A stretch of 64,000 nucleotides of DNA from Sporolactobacillus sp. STSJ-5 (lineage in GTDB: Bacteria > Bacillota > Bacilli > Bacillales > Sporolactobacillaceae). The position numbers and the translations under genes are program-made. The notes beneath the pieces were generated by a model, which was not told the DNA's origin, ran no database searches, and saw nothing but the letters and a program-made list of their open reading frames with translations. Positions within the stretch are counted from its first letter, which is position 1, and each line of letters starts with the position of its first letter. The stretch is taken from assembly GCF_024385605.1 (NCBI RefSeq), contig NZ_JANFOJ010000016.1, positions 1 through 64,000 of the forward strand. Direction: 5' to 3'. This document shows positions 1-7,954 of this stretch, in pieces.

Positions 1-1
1 A

Positions 2-1027
2 ACAAGTGGAGACTGGCTGAAGGTCAACTATGCCGGAGGAACGGCATATGTATCCGGCGATTATGTACAAAAGCCTGATAGTGCCTCGGATAACTCCGGC
101 AACTCGGATTCGTCAGGTACACAAACAACAGAAACCAGTGGGTTAATCACTACTGGAGTAAATTTCCGTCAAGGACCGGGAACATCATATAAGAGCTATG
201 AAGTATTAAAGGCAGGAACACTTGTTGAAATACTTGCTGATGCTCCTGACGGATGGGTTAAGGTCAGTTATAACGGTCAAGACGGTTATGTATACGGGGA
301 CTATGTAAAAAAAGAAACAACAACAACCATTCAAGACGGTAATGCTGCATATATCACAACAAATTATTCAATTTCATTCGGTCAGGCACTGGCGGAAGAA
401 CAGAATGTAAACAGCAGTTCTTCTCTGGCTCAATACTTAAACCCGAAGAATTTTTCAAAGGGAAGTATAGAATATTACCAATTCTTACAGCTTTCCTCAT
501 TGGCCAATATTTCGCTTAGTGATATGAACACGATGCTGAAGGGCAAGGGGATTTTGGCCGGACAAGGTGCGGCTTTTATAAATGCGGCAAATGAGAGCAA
601 AGTAAACGAGGTATATCTTGTTTCCCACGCGCTGCTTGAGACAGGAAACGGTAGTTCGACACTTGCTAATGGCGTCAACTATAATGGTACGACGGTCTAT
701 AATATGTTCGGCATCGGCGCTTACGACGGAAGTGCGGTGAACAGTGGAGCAAAGTATGCTTACGAACAAGGCTGGACAACGCCTGAAAAGGCAATCAAAG
801 GCGGGGCTGCTTGGATCGCAAAATATTACGTTTATAATGCTACCTACCGCCAGGATACATTGTACAAAATGCGCTGGAATCCGGAAGCACTTGTTATGGG
901 CAGTGCTGCTCATCAATATGCGACCGACGTCGCCTGGGCTGTGAAACAGACGCCAATGATCGATACATTGTACAGTGTGGTTTCTAAATATAACTTGATT
1001 TTTGATATTCCGGAATATGCGAACTAA
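2..1027 (+). CDS. Cell-wall N-acetylglucosaminidase with SH3b repeats (5' end missing)
   Basis: The reading frame is open from the first bases of the window to the TAA at 1025-1027, so the N-terminus lies upstream. The 341 visible residues begin inside one bacterial SH3 (SH3b) repeat. A second SH3b repeat follows at about residues 47-105, with the typical N-F-R-x-G-P-G start and a G-Y-V-Y-G-D-Y-V end. The catalytic domain fills the rest. It carries the GH73 glucosaminidase signature HALLETGNG, with the likely catalytic Glu at about fragment residue 213. Enzymes of this family cut the N-acetylglucosamine bond in peptidoglycan outside the cell, and SH3b repeats bind the wall. B. subtilis LytD/LytG are the nearest family names, but which one applies cannot be decided without the missing part. 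Confidence 0.85.
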   Translation, partial: TSGDWLKVNYAGGTAYVSGDYVQKPDSASDNSGNSDSSGTQTTETSGLITTGVNFRQGPGTSYKSYEVLKAGTLVEILADAPDGWVKVSYNGQDGYVYGDYVKKETTTTIQDGNAAYITTNYSISFGQALAEEQNVNSSSSLAQYLNPKNFSKGSIEYYQFLQLSSLANISLSDMNTMLKGKGILAGQGAAFINAANESKVNEVYLVSHALLETGNGSSTLANGVNYNGTTVYNMFGIGAYDGSAVNSGAKYAYEQGWTTPEKAIKGGAAWIAKYYVYNATYRQDTLYKMRWNPEALVMGSAAHQYATDVAWAVKQTPMIDTLYSVVSKYNLIFDIPEYAN

Positions 1028-1040
1028 TCGATTGAAAAAT

Positions 1041-1077
1041 AAAAAGGGCCGGAGAGATTTCTCTCCGGCTCTTTTTA
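1041..1077. terminator. Bidirectional terminator between glucosaminidase and uppP
   Basis: A GGCCGGAGAG / CTCTCCGGCT stem with a 4-nt loop is followed by TTTTT on the plus strand and preceded by AAAAA, which reads as T5 on the minus strand. It can therefore end both convergent transcripts. Confidence 0.85.
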
Positions 1078-1104
1078 TACACTTAAGAAGATAATAGATA
1101 GTTA

Positions 1105-1908
1105 TTAGAAGATCAGATAAAGCGCAAAAACCGCTGCGAGAATAAAACGATAAACGGCAAACGGTACAAGGGTAAAGCGGCGCAATAATTTAAGGAAAAA
1201 GACAATGGCGAGCATGGCTACAATAAATGCCGTAACAAAACCGACTACAAAGAGCGGAATGTCGCTGACATGCAGAAAATCGAGACTTTTGTAGAAGTCG
1301 TAGCCGCTTGCGCCGATCATCATCGGAACAGCAAGAATAAATGAAAATTCAGCCGCGGTTTTCCGTTCAACGCCTGCAATAAGTCCTCCGGCGATAGTTG
1401 ATCCGGAACGGGAAAATCCGGACCAGAGCGACAAGCATTGGAACAGGCCGATGACAAAGGCCTGTCCATAGGACAATTCCTTTGTGCCTGCTCCTCCGCG
1501 ATTTGCGGCGATTCGTTCAGCAATGATCATCAGGATGCCGCCGACAACAAGTGCAATTAATACACTTTGAGGCGAGAAAAGAACATTTTTAATAAAATCG
1601 CGCAAAAGCACGCCGAGGATGATGGCCGGAATGCCTGCGACAATGATGTGTAAAAGATTCAGATGTTCAGGGCCGTTCTTCGGTTCGTTCCGATAAAAAC
1701 CGAAGAGACTCCACAGTCTTTTCCAGTAGAGGACAACCACAGCCATAATTGACCCAAGCTGAATAATGACTTCAAATGTTTTTGCGGTATCCCCATTAAA
1801 GTGAAGCAAGTCAGCCACGAGGATTAAGTGTCCTGTTGACGAAACCGGAGCAAATTCAGTCAATCCCTCAACGGCACCAAGAATAACCGCGATTAATAAA
1901 TGAATCAA
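1105..1908 (-). CDS. uppP: Undecaprenyl-diphosphatase (UppP/BacA)
   Basis: This integral membrane enzyme dephosphorylates undecaprenyl pyrophosphate to recycle the lipid carrier for peptidoglycan and teichoic acid; extra copies give bacitracin resistance. Both family motifs are visible: E-G-L-T-E-F-x-P-V-S-S-T-G-H near the N-terminus and G-x-S-R-S-G-S-T in the middle, within a strongly hydrophobic multi-pass protein. The frame is open to a TTG at 1953, but that codon lies only about 10 nt from the -10 element at 1962-1967. The TTG at 1908, giving 267 aa, fits the usual family length and leaves room for a weak AAGG/GGTG binding site. The exact start is uncertain (1908, 1917 or 1953). Confidence 0.9.
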   Translation of the reverse strand: MIHLLIAVILGAVEGLTEFAPVSSTGHLILVADLLHFNGDTAKTFEVIIQLGSIMAVVVLYWKRLWSLFGFYRNEPKNGPEHLNLLHIIVAGIPAIILGVLLRDFIKNVLFSPQSVLIALVVGGILMIIAERIAANRGGAGTKELSYGQAFVIGLFQCLSLWSGFSRSGSTIAGGLIAGVERKTAAEFSFILAVPMMIGASGYDFYKSLDFLHVSDIPLFVVGFVTAFIVAMLAIVFFLKLLRRFTLVPFAVYRFILAAVFALYLIF

Positions 1909-1954
1909 GAAGTTCACCAACCTTAAATAAGGAGTATTTTCGTTATTGAACAAG

Positions 1955-1970
1955 CTTTTTCATTATAGCA
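1955..1970 (-). promoter_or_regulatory. Extended -10 promoter of uppP
   Basis: The minus strand reads TGCTATAAT (TATAAT at 1967-1962 with the TGn extension). No good -35 box is visible, as is usual for extended -10 promoters. Confidence 0.6.
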
Positions 1971-2113
1971 TATTCACATTTCGCCACCCTAGATTCATCA
2001 TTGGGGGCCGAAGAATAAACTATAAAAATTTTTTACTTCTATAGAGGAATGCTGCTGAATATATTGTTTGAGTAATCAGCTGCATTTTTATTTAATTAAA
2101 ATTAAAATAAGGG

Positions 2114-2141
2114 TTGACTTATTAGTTGAGCAATGTATAAT
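2114..2141 (+). promoter_or_regulatory. Sigma-A promoter of the arginine operon
   Basis: TTGACT (2114-2119) and TATAAT (2136-2141) are separated by 16 bp. Transcription would begin near 2148, just before the T-box leader. Confidence 0.8.
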
Positions 2142-2184
2142 AAGTATCACACAAGTTAGAAATAACTAAAAATTGCTTATTGAA

Positions 2185-2442
2185 AATCGGTGAAGAAGAG
2201 AGTAACAGTAGAGCAATGCTTAAGCGAGCCGGGTTGGTGAGAGCCGGTGCAAGTAATACTGCGAACCGCACTTCGGAGATGACGGTCTGAATCACAGGTA
2301 GGATTGTCCGGGAACTCCCGTTACAGAGTCTCAAGCAGATTCCCTTTTTTGAACATTTTAATTTGGGAATAATCAGAGTGGTACCGCGGGCATAGTGATC
2401 AACGCTCGTCTCTTTTCAAATGAAAAGAGGCGGGCGTTTTTA
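2185..2442 (+). promoter_or_regulatory. T-box leader, likely arginine-specific (CGC specifier)
   Basis: T-box leaders sense uncharged tRNA and let transcription read through into amino acid genes. All landmarks are visible. Stem I holds the GAGAGTAA side of the specifier loop (about 2198) and a distal AGCGAGCC...GGTGAGAGCC region (2223-2245). The opposite specifier-loop strand, GAAC followed by CGC (2267-2269) and A, comes next. The T-box sequence GAGTGGTACCGCGG lies at 2376-2389, followed by the terminator. CGC reads Arg, matching the downstream genes. A register shifted by one nucleotide would read CCG (Pro), but CGC is followed by the expected A. UGGU in the T-box bulge would pair with an ACCA tRNA end. 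Confidence 0.9.
2403..2442 (+). terminator. T-box attenuator terminator
   Basis: A 15-bp stem (CGCTCGTCTCTTTTC against GAAAAGAGGCGGGCG) with an AAAT loop runs into TTTTT. Its 5' arm can instead pair with the T-box sequence to form the antiterminator. Confidence 0.85.
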
Positions 2443-2553
2443 ATTTTCCGCAGAAAACATCTTTTGGGGATCAGTACTACTCTTTTGATTTAACTATCTG
2501 AAGTGTTAATGAGACACCGAACGAAAATATAACAAATTATTGGAGGCTTTCAG

Positions 2554-3591
2554 GTGAAGGCAGGTATTGTTGGGGCGAACGGGTACAGCGGCGTTGAATT
2601 GATCCGTTTGCTTCTGAATCATCCGCAAATCAAATTGGAGATGCTGGTTGCGCATACAACCGCGGGCACGGATATCCAGAGCATCTATCCTCATCTTGAC
2701 GGTATTATTGAAAGAACATTGGAGGATTTTGATGCGGATGAGTTGGCGGCCAGGGTTGATGCTGTTTTCTTTGCAACGCCCGCCGGCATCAGCAAAGATC
2801 TGCTTCCCGAATGCTTGAAACGCGGTCTGATCTGTATCGATCTTTCCGGCGATTATCGCTTGAAAAATCCGCAGGACTATGCGGAATGGTATCATTTGGA
2901 TCCTGCTGATCAGACATTGCTGAATGACGCAGTGTATGGACTGGCGGAGATTAACCGAAGGCAGATCGAGGGCGCAACCTTCATTTCAAATCCCGGATGC
3001 TATCCAACTGCTGCGTTGCTTGGCCTTGCACCGGTGCTGAAAAATGATGTGATCGATTTGACATCCATTATTATTGACGGAAAATCAGGAGTTTCCGGAT
3101 CGGGAAAGAAAGCGGCGCTTGGCAATTTGTTTTGCGAAGTCAATGAGAACGTGAGGGCTTACAAGCTGGGTCAGCACCAGCACACACCGGAAATTGAACA
3201 GATGATCGCGCAGGAGAGCGGAGAACAGACCGCAATAACTTTTACCACTCATCTGATTCCGATGACACGCGGATTGATGTGCACGACGTATGCGAACTTG
3301 AAACAAGGCTTCTCAACACGAGAGCTGCTGGAACACTACGAAAATTATTACGAAAAATCGCCTTTTGTTCGGATCAGGCCCATTGGAACTTGGCCGGCTA
3401 CAAAAGAAGTACTCGGCTCAAATTATTGCGACATTGGATTACATGTCGATGGCAGGACGAGGCGACTCACCATTGTTTCCGTCATCGACAATGTCGTCAA
3501 GGGCGCAGCCGGTCAGGCGGTCCAGAATTTGAATATTATCAAGGGCTGGGATGAACAGACAGGACTAGGGTTCACTCCGATCTATCCGTGA
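2554..3591 (+). CDS. argC: N-acetyl-gamma-glutamyl-phosphate reductase (common type)
   Basis: ArgC catalyses the NADPH-dependent third step of arginine synthesis, reducing N-acetylglutamyl phosphate to the semialdehyde. The nucleotide-binding G-A-N-G-Y-S-G sits at residues 7-13 and the active-site Cys at 149 in SNPGCYPT. The length of 345 aa is normal for the common form. The start is GTG with GGAGG 7 nt upstream. It is the first gene of the arginine operon and lies 111 bp after the T-box terminator. A second, unrelated-length ArgC (14922-15866) is encoded after the operon. Confidence 0.97.
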   Translation: MKAGIVGANGYSGVELIRLLLNHPQIKLEMLVAHTTAGTDIQSIYPHLDGIIERTLEDFDADELAARVDAVFFATPAGISKDLLPECLKRGLICIDLSGDYRLKNPQDYAEWYHLDPADQTLLNDAVYGLAEINRRQIEGATFISNPGCYPTAALLGLAPVLKNDVIDLTSIIIDGKSGVSGSGKKAALGNLFCEVNENVRAYKLGQHQHTPEIEQMIAQESGEQTAITFTTHLIPMTRGLMCTTYANLKQGFSTRELLEHYENYYEKSPFVRIRPIGTWPATKEVLGSNYCDIGLHVDGRTRRLTIVSVIDNVVKGAAGQAVQNLNIIKGWDEQTGLGFTPIYP

Positions 3592-3604
3592 GAGGGCGAG
3601 ATTA

Positions 3605-4828
3605 GTGGAAAAAACATATAATCAAACAGCAATTATTCCTATAGAAAACGGCAGTGTCGGGTCGCCCAAGGGCTTTCTTGCTGGAGGACAGAATATCGGA
3701 CTCCGAATCGGCAGGCCGGATATGGGTTGGATTTATTCAGAGACTCCGGCCTCCGCGGCAGGGGTTTATACGACGAACGTGTTTCAAGCAGCACCACTGC
3801 AAGTGACACAGGATAGTATTGCTGAAGAAAAGAAACTTCAGGCGATTTTAGTGAATACGGTGAGTGCGAACTCATGCACAGGCCAAGAAGGCACTGACAA
3901 TGCTTATACAACAAGAAAGTGGATGGCGGAGCACCTAAGCATCGCCGATCACCTCGTAGGTGTTGCTTCAACAGGTGTTATCGGCATGCAGCTTCCGATG
4001 GAAAAGATGGAAAAAGGCATTGCGGCCATTGAACTCGATGATGTGAAGGCACCTTTTGAAGAAGCGATTCTCACGACGGATACGAAGCCGAAGCATCTGG
4101 CTGTTCAAGTCGAAATTGATGGCAAAACAGTAACCATCGGCGGCGCGTGCAAGGGTTCAGGCATGATACACCCGAACATGGCGACAATGCTCGGATTTGT
4201 CACAACAGATGCCGCTGTTGCTCCTGATTCTCTCAGTCTTGCGCTGAAATCAGTGATTAATAAATCATTCAATTGCATTACCGTCGACGGTGATACAAGT
4301 ACCAACGATATGGTCCTGCTTCTGGCAAATGGGCAAGCTGAAAATCAGTTGTTGAGTGAGCAGCATCCGGAATGGCAAACCTTCTTGAATGGACTGGAAA
4401 TTGTCTGTCAAGGTCTTGCAAAGTTCATTGCCGGCGATGGCGAGGGAGCGACAAAGCTGATCGAAGTTCAAGTGAGCGGAGCTAAAGATGATCATTCCGC
4501 TGAAGTGATCAGTAAATCAATTGTCGGTTCGAGCCTTGTAAAGACAGCGGTATTCGGAAGTGATGCGAATTGGGGCAGAGTTGTTTGTGCCATGGGATAC
4601 AGCGGAGAACGCTTCGATCCAAGTAAAGTGTCAATGGCGCTTGGCGACATAACTCTCTTTAAGAATGGTGTTCCGATTGACTTTGATGAGGAAAAAGCAA
4701 AGAACTATTTAGATGGTAACACCATTGTGATTAAAACAATCCTTGGCGAGGGGAACGGTCACGCGGTTGCCTGGGGCTGTGATTTAACTTATGACTACGT
4801 GAAAATAAACGCTTCTTATCGTTCGTGA
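3605..4828 (+). CDS. argJ: Bifunctional ornithine acetyltransferase / N-acetylglutamate synthase
   Basis: ArgJ moves the acetyl group from N-acetylornithine to glutamate, closing the acetyl cycle; bifunctional forms also use acetyl-CoA. The precursor of 407 aa cuts itself before a conserved Thr, here Thr194 in the motif N-M-A-T-M-L-G-F, giving alpha and beta chains. The substrate motif K-G-S-G-M-I-H-P precedes it. The start is GTG after a GAGGGCGAG ribosome site, 13 bp after argC. No argA is visible in the window, which agrees with the cyclic pathway of Bacillales. Whether it is mono- or bifunctional cannot be read from sequence. Confidence 0.96.
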   Translation: MEKTYNQTAIIPIENGSVGSPKGFLAGGQNIGLRIGRPDMGWIYSETPASAAGVYTTNVFQAAPLQVTQDSIAEEKKLQAILVNTVSANSCTGQEGTDNAYTTRKWMAEHLSIADHLVGVASTGVIGMQLPMEKMEKGIAAIELDDVKAPFEEAILTTDTKPKHLAVQVEIDGKTVTIGGACKGSGMIHPNMATMLGFVTTDAAVAPDSLSLALKSVINKSFNCITVDGDTSTNDMVLLLANGQAENQLLSEQHPEWQTFLNGLEIVCQGLAKFIAGDGEGATKLIEVQVSGAKDDHSAEVISKSIVGSSLVKTAVFGSDANWGRVVCAMGYSGERFDPSKVSMALGDITLFKNGVPIDFDEEKAKNYLDGNTIVIKTILGEGNGHAVAWGCDLTYDYVKINASYRS

Positions 4829-4855
4829 GAAAAAGATGATGTCAGGAGGACAACA

Positions 4856-5659
4856 ATGAACCGTTATCTGGTGATTAAATGTGGAGGAAGCGTCTTTGAT
4901 AAACTGACTCCGGCCTTTTTTAACAGCATACAGGCGATTCAGGCAGAAGGCGAGTGGCTGCCGGTCATCGTACATGGCGGCGGTCCGGCAATTTCACAGA
5001 TGCTGGAGAAAATGGCTATTCCGACTGTTTTTCACCACGGGCTTCGTGTGACAACTCAGGAAGTGCTTGACGTAGCGGAGATGGTGCTCAGCGGGACGAT
5101 GAATAAACAAATTGTTTCCAAGATCAGCGCGTCCGGCGGTAAGGCATTTGGACTAAGCGGCATTGATGGCGGATTGTTTCATGCAAAGCCGCTTGCACTT
5201 TCCAAACTCGGCTATGTCGGTGAAATTACGGCTGTTGATCCGTCCGTGATTACCAATTTGTGCGGTCAAGGTTATATTCCTGTCATCTCTCCTATATCCA
5301 TGGACGATAAGGGACAGCATTACAATATCAACGCTGATCAAGCGGCTGCGGCCATTGCTGCGACACTTAATGGAAAATTGTGCTTCATCAGTGATGTTCC
5401 TGGGATTCTTGTTGAAAAGGATGGAGAACTGACACGGCTGAAGCAGGTCTCCGATCTGGAAATTGAACGGTTGATTGAACTGAAGAAAATCAGCGGCGGC
5501 ATGATTCCAAAAGCGAAGGCAGCAGTGGACAGTTTAAAGAAAAACGTTCAGGAAGTTGTCATTGTGAACGGTATGATGCCGGAATGTCTGGTTGATTATA
5601 CTAAGGGCATTGAAGTCGGGACAAAAATTTTCCTTGAGGAGGAAGTACTCCATGCTTAA
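4856..5659 (+). CDS. argB: Acetylglutamate kinase
   Basis: ArgB phosphorylates N-acetylglutamate, the second step of the pathway. The amino acid kinase fold is shown by the N-terminal V-I-K-C-G-G-S, the V-I-V-H-G-G-G-P loop at residues 37-44, the N-A-D-Q-A-A region and G-G-M-I-P-K-A near the C-terminus. The protein has 267 aa. It lacks the extra N-terminal helix of arginine-inhibited kinases, so feedback control at this enzyme is doubtful (inference). The ATG follows GGAGGACAAC. The stop overlaps the argD start by 8 nt, so the two are translationally coupled. Confidence 0.97.
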   Translation: MNRYLVIKCGGSVFDKLTPAFFNSIQAIQAEGEWLPVIVHGGGPAISQMLEKMAIPTVFHHGLRVTTQEVLDVAEMVLSGTMNKQIVSKISASGGKAFGLSGIDGGLFHAKPLALSKLGYVGEITAVDPSVITNLCGQGYIPVISPISMDDKGQHYNINADQAAAAIAATLNGKLCFISDVPGILVEKDGELTRLKQVSDLEIERLIELKKISGGMIPKAKAAVDSLKKNVQEVVIVNGMMPECLVDYTKGIEVGTKIFLEEEVLHA

Positions 5660-6848
5660 CACAAAATCAGAAGAAACAATCGCGCCGGTTATGGCTGCAT
5701 ACGGACGCTTTCCAATAACTATTGAAAAAGGCAAGGGCAGTTATGTTTGGGACAGTGAAGGAACAAAATACTTGGATTTTACAGCCGGTATCGCAGTACT
5801 AGCACTTGGTCATGTACCGGATTCAGTAGAAGCAGCTTTGAAAAAGCAACTCGATACCCTTTGGCATTGTTCCAATTTGTATCATATTGGACCACAAGAG
5901 AAGCTTGCGAAAATGCTGACGGATCTCACATGCTGTGATCAAGTTTTCTTTGGGAACAGCGGGGCAGAAGCGAACGAAGGAGCCATTAAATTGGCGCGCC
6001 GGTACGCGAACTTAGTCCTGCATAAACCGGAGGGGCATATTGTTACCTTTGATCATTCCTTCCACGGCAGGACACTCGCAACAATGGCAGCAACGGCACA
6101 GGAAAAAATACACAACGGTTTTGGCTCTCTTGTTCCCGGATTTAAATACCTTCCTTATAATGATGCAGCAGATATCGAGGCTATCGCAGCTGATGAAGAA
6201 TGTATTGCTGTCATGCTGGAAATGGTTCAAGGCGAAGGCGGAGTGATTCCCGCAGATAAAGTTTGGGTGCAGAAGCTCGCATCTGTGTGCAAGGAAAAAG
6301 GTATCCCAATGATTGTCGATGAAGTACAGTCGGGCATGGGCAGAACCGGTACGCTTTTTGCTTATGAGCAATATGGCATTGAACCGGACATTCTGACAGT
6401 AGCCAAAGCACTTGGTTCTGGGATCCCAATCGGCGCTTTCCTAGCAAAAAAACATATTTCCCAATTGCTGACACCGGGAACTCATGGATCGACATTCGGA
6501 GGCAATCCGTTCTCGACCGCAGCAGGGGTAGCTACCATTGAAGCATTTGAAAAACAAAATGTGATTGCGCAATGTGTGAAGAATGCAGATTATTTAAATC
6601 AAAAATTGAACGACCTTAAAGAAAAATACGCAAATCAATTAATCGATGTTCGAGGCCTGGGATTGTTAATCGGTGTTGAGACCACGGCACCCGCTATTGA
6701 CATTGTCAACCAATTGAGAGAAAAACACCAAGTGCTGATCTTGACAGCCGGCAAGCATGTGCTGCGCATTTTGCCTCCGCTCGTCACGAATGAAACAGAA
6801 ATTGATACATTTATTGCAGCACTTGACGATGTATTAAAGGAAAAATAA
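5652..6848 (+). CDS. argD: Acetylornithine aminotransferase
   Basis: ArgD is a PLP enzyme that transaminates N-acetylglutamate semialdehyde to N-acetylornithine. Class III aminotransferase landmarks are present: FFGNSGAEANE (99-109), the SFHGRT motif (136-141), D-E-V-Q (223-226) and the PLP lysine at about 252 in A-K-A-L-G-S-G. The frame is open further upstream, but the ATG at 5652 gives the normal N-terminus (398 aa) and has GAGGAGGA upstream. It overlaps the end of argB by 8 nt. Confidence 0.96.
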   Translation: MLNTKSEETIAPVMAAYGRFPITIEKGKGSYVWDSEGTKYLDFTAGIAVLALGHVPDSVEAALKKQLDTLWHCSNLYHIGPQEKLAKMLTDLTCCDQVFFGNSGAEANEGAIKLARRYANLVLHKPEGHIVTFDHSFHGRTLATMAATAQEKIHNGFGSLVPGFKYLPYNDAADIEAIAADEECIAVMLEMVQGEGGVIPADKVWVQKLASVCKEKGIPMIVDEVQSGMGRTGTLFAYEQYGIEPDILTVAKALGSGIPIGAFLAKKHISQLLTPGTHGSTFGGNPFSTAAGVATIEAFEKQNVIAQCVKNADYLNQKLNDLKEKYANQLIDVRGLGLLIGVETTAPAIDIVNQLREKHQVLILTAGKHVLRILPPLVTNETEIDTFIAALDDVLKEK

Positions 6849-6862
6849 TTAGGAGGCTGCTG

Positions 6863-7954
6863 ATGATGAAAAAAGGATACTTGCTTCTGGAGTCGGGCCA
6901 ATTATTCTCAGGCGTGCGCGTTGGCGCTCCTTCCTCAGTGATGGGCGAACTTGTCTTCAACACCAGCATGACCGGATACCAGGAAATCATGACCGATCCG
7001 TCTTATGCAGGTCAAATCATGACCTTTTGCTATCCTCTGATTGGGAATTACGGGGTCAATGCGAAAGATAATGAAAACGCCAAGATTCAAATGCAAGGCG
7101 TGCTTTTCAGTAATCTTTGCGAACTGCCAAGTCATTATCAATCAATTAAAACGGTAGATCAATGGTTAAAGCAGTCAGATGTGCCGGGTCTTGCCAACAT
7201 AGACACGCGTGCTGTTGTCAAGGCAGTGCGCAAGAGCGGTACGATGAAGGCGATCATCAGCGATTCTCCTGATTTTTCACTGATCGATTGGAGTCAACCG
7301 CTGGATCAGGATATGGTTGCCAAGGTTTCTGCTAAGACAATGACCACCTATGAGGGAAAAGGGCCACATGTTGTTCTGATTGATTATGGATATAAGAAGT
7401 CAATGCTGAAGGCACTGCTCGATGAAGGCTGCAAGGTAACGGTTGTTCCTTATAACACCAACTCAGACGCTGTTGCTGCGTTGCATCCCGATGGTGTCAT
7501 GCTCAGCAACGGCCCTGGGGACCCGATCCAGCTGCAGCCGCTGTTCGGCGAAATTAAAAAAATAGCATCTGCCTATCCGACTTTGGGCATCTGCCTTGGT
7601 CATCAGCTGATTGCACTTGCTTACGGAGCGAAAACTGGCAAATTGCTTTTCGGTCATCGCGGTGCCAACCATCCGGTCAAAGAATTAACCACCGGAAAAG
7701 TGTGGATGACCTCGCAAAATCATAGTTATGTGGTTGAAAAAGACAGCATCGATACGGAACAATTTTCGATCAGCTATCTTAATGTAAACGATCAATCAGT
7801 AGAAGGATTAAGCCATAATGACCTTCCGATTGAAACGGTTCAATTTCATCCGGAAGCCCATCCGGGTCCGGACGATACACATCCGATTTTCTTGAACTTT
7901 ATGAATATGATTAAACAGAACAAAGGTGAAGTGACTCATGCCGTTACGTACTGA
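6863..7954 (+). CDS. carA: Carbamoyl-phosphate synthase small subunit (arginine-linked)
   Basis: The glutaminase subunit supplies ammonia to CarB for carbamoyl phosphate. The N-terminal half is the CPSase small-chain domain. The C-terminal half is a class I glutamine amidotransferase with the nucleophile Cys244 in LGICLGHQ and the His329/Glu331 pair in QFHPEAH. It has 363 aa. AGGAGG lies 6 nt before the first of two ATGs. Its place inside the arginine operon marks it as the arginine-dedicated enzyme, like B. subtilis CarA, with the pyrimidine paralogue expected elsewhere. Its end overlaps carB by 17 nt. Confidence 0.96.
   Translation: MMKKGYLLLESGQLFSGVRVGAPSSVMGELVFNTSMTGYQEIMTDPSYAGQIMTFCYPLIGNYGVNAKDNENAKIQMQGVLFSNLCELPSHYQSIKTVDQWLKQSDVPGLANIDTRAVVKAVRKSGTMKAIISDSPDFSLIDWSQPLDQDMVAKVSAKTMTTYEGKGPHVVLIDYGYKKSMLKALLDEGCKVTVVPYNTNSDAVAALHPDGVMLSNGPGDPIQLQPLFGEIKKIASAYPTLGICLGHQLIALAYGAKTGKLLFGHRGANHPVKELTTGKVWMTSQNHSYVVEKDSIDTEQFSISYLNVNDQSVEGLSHNDLPIETVQFHPEAHPGPDDTHPIFLNFMNMIKQNKGEVTHAVTY

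Noticed and set aside
2122-2334. Minus-strand open frame across the T-box leader
   Set aside because: It is antisense to a structured leader, has no ribosome site and no recognisable protein.
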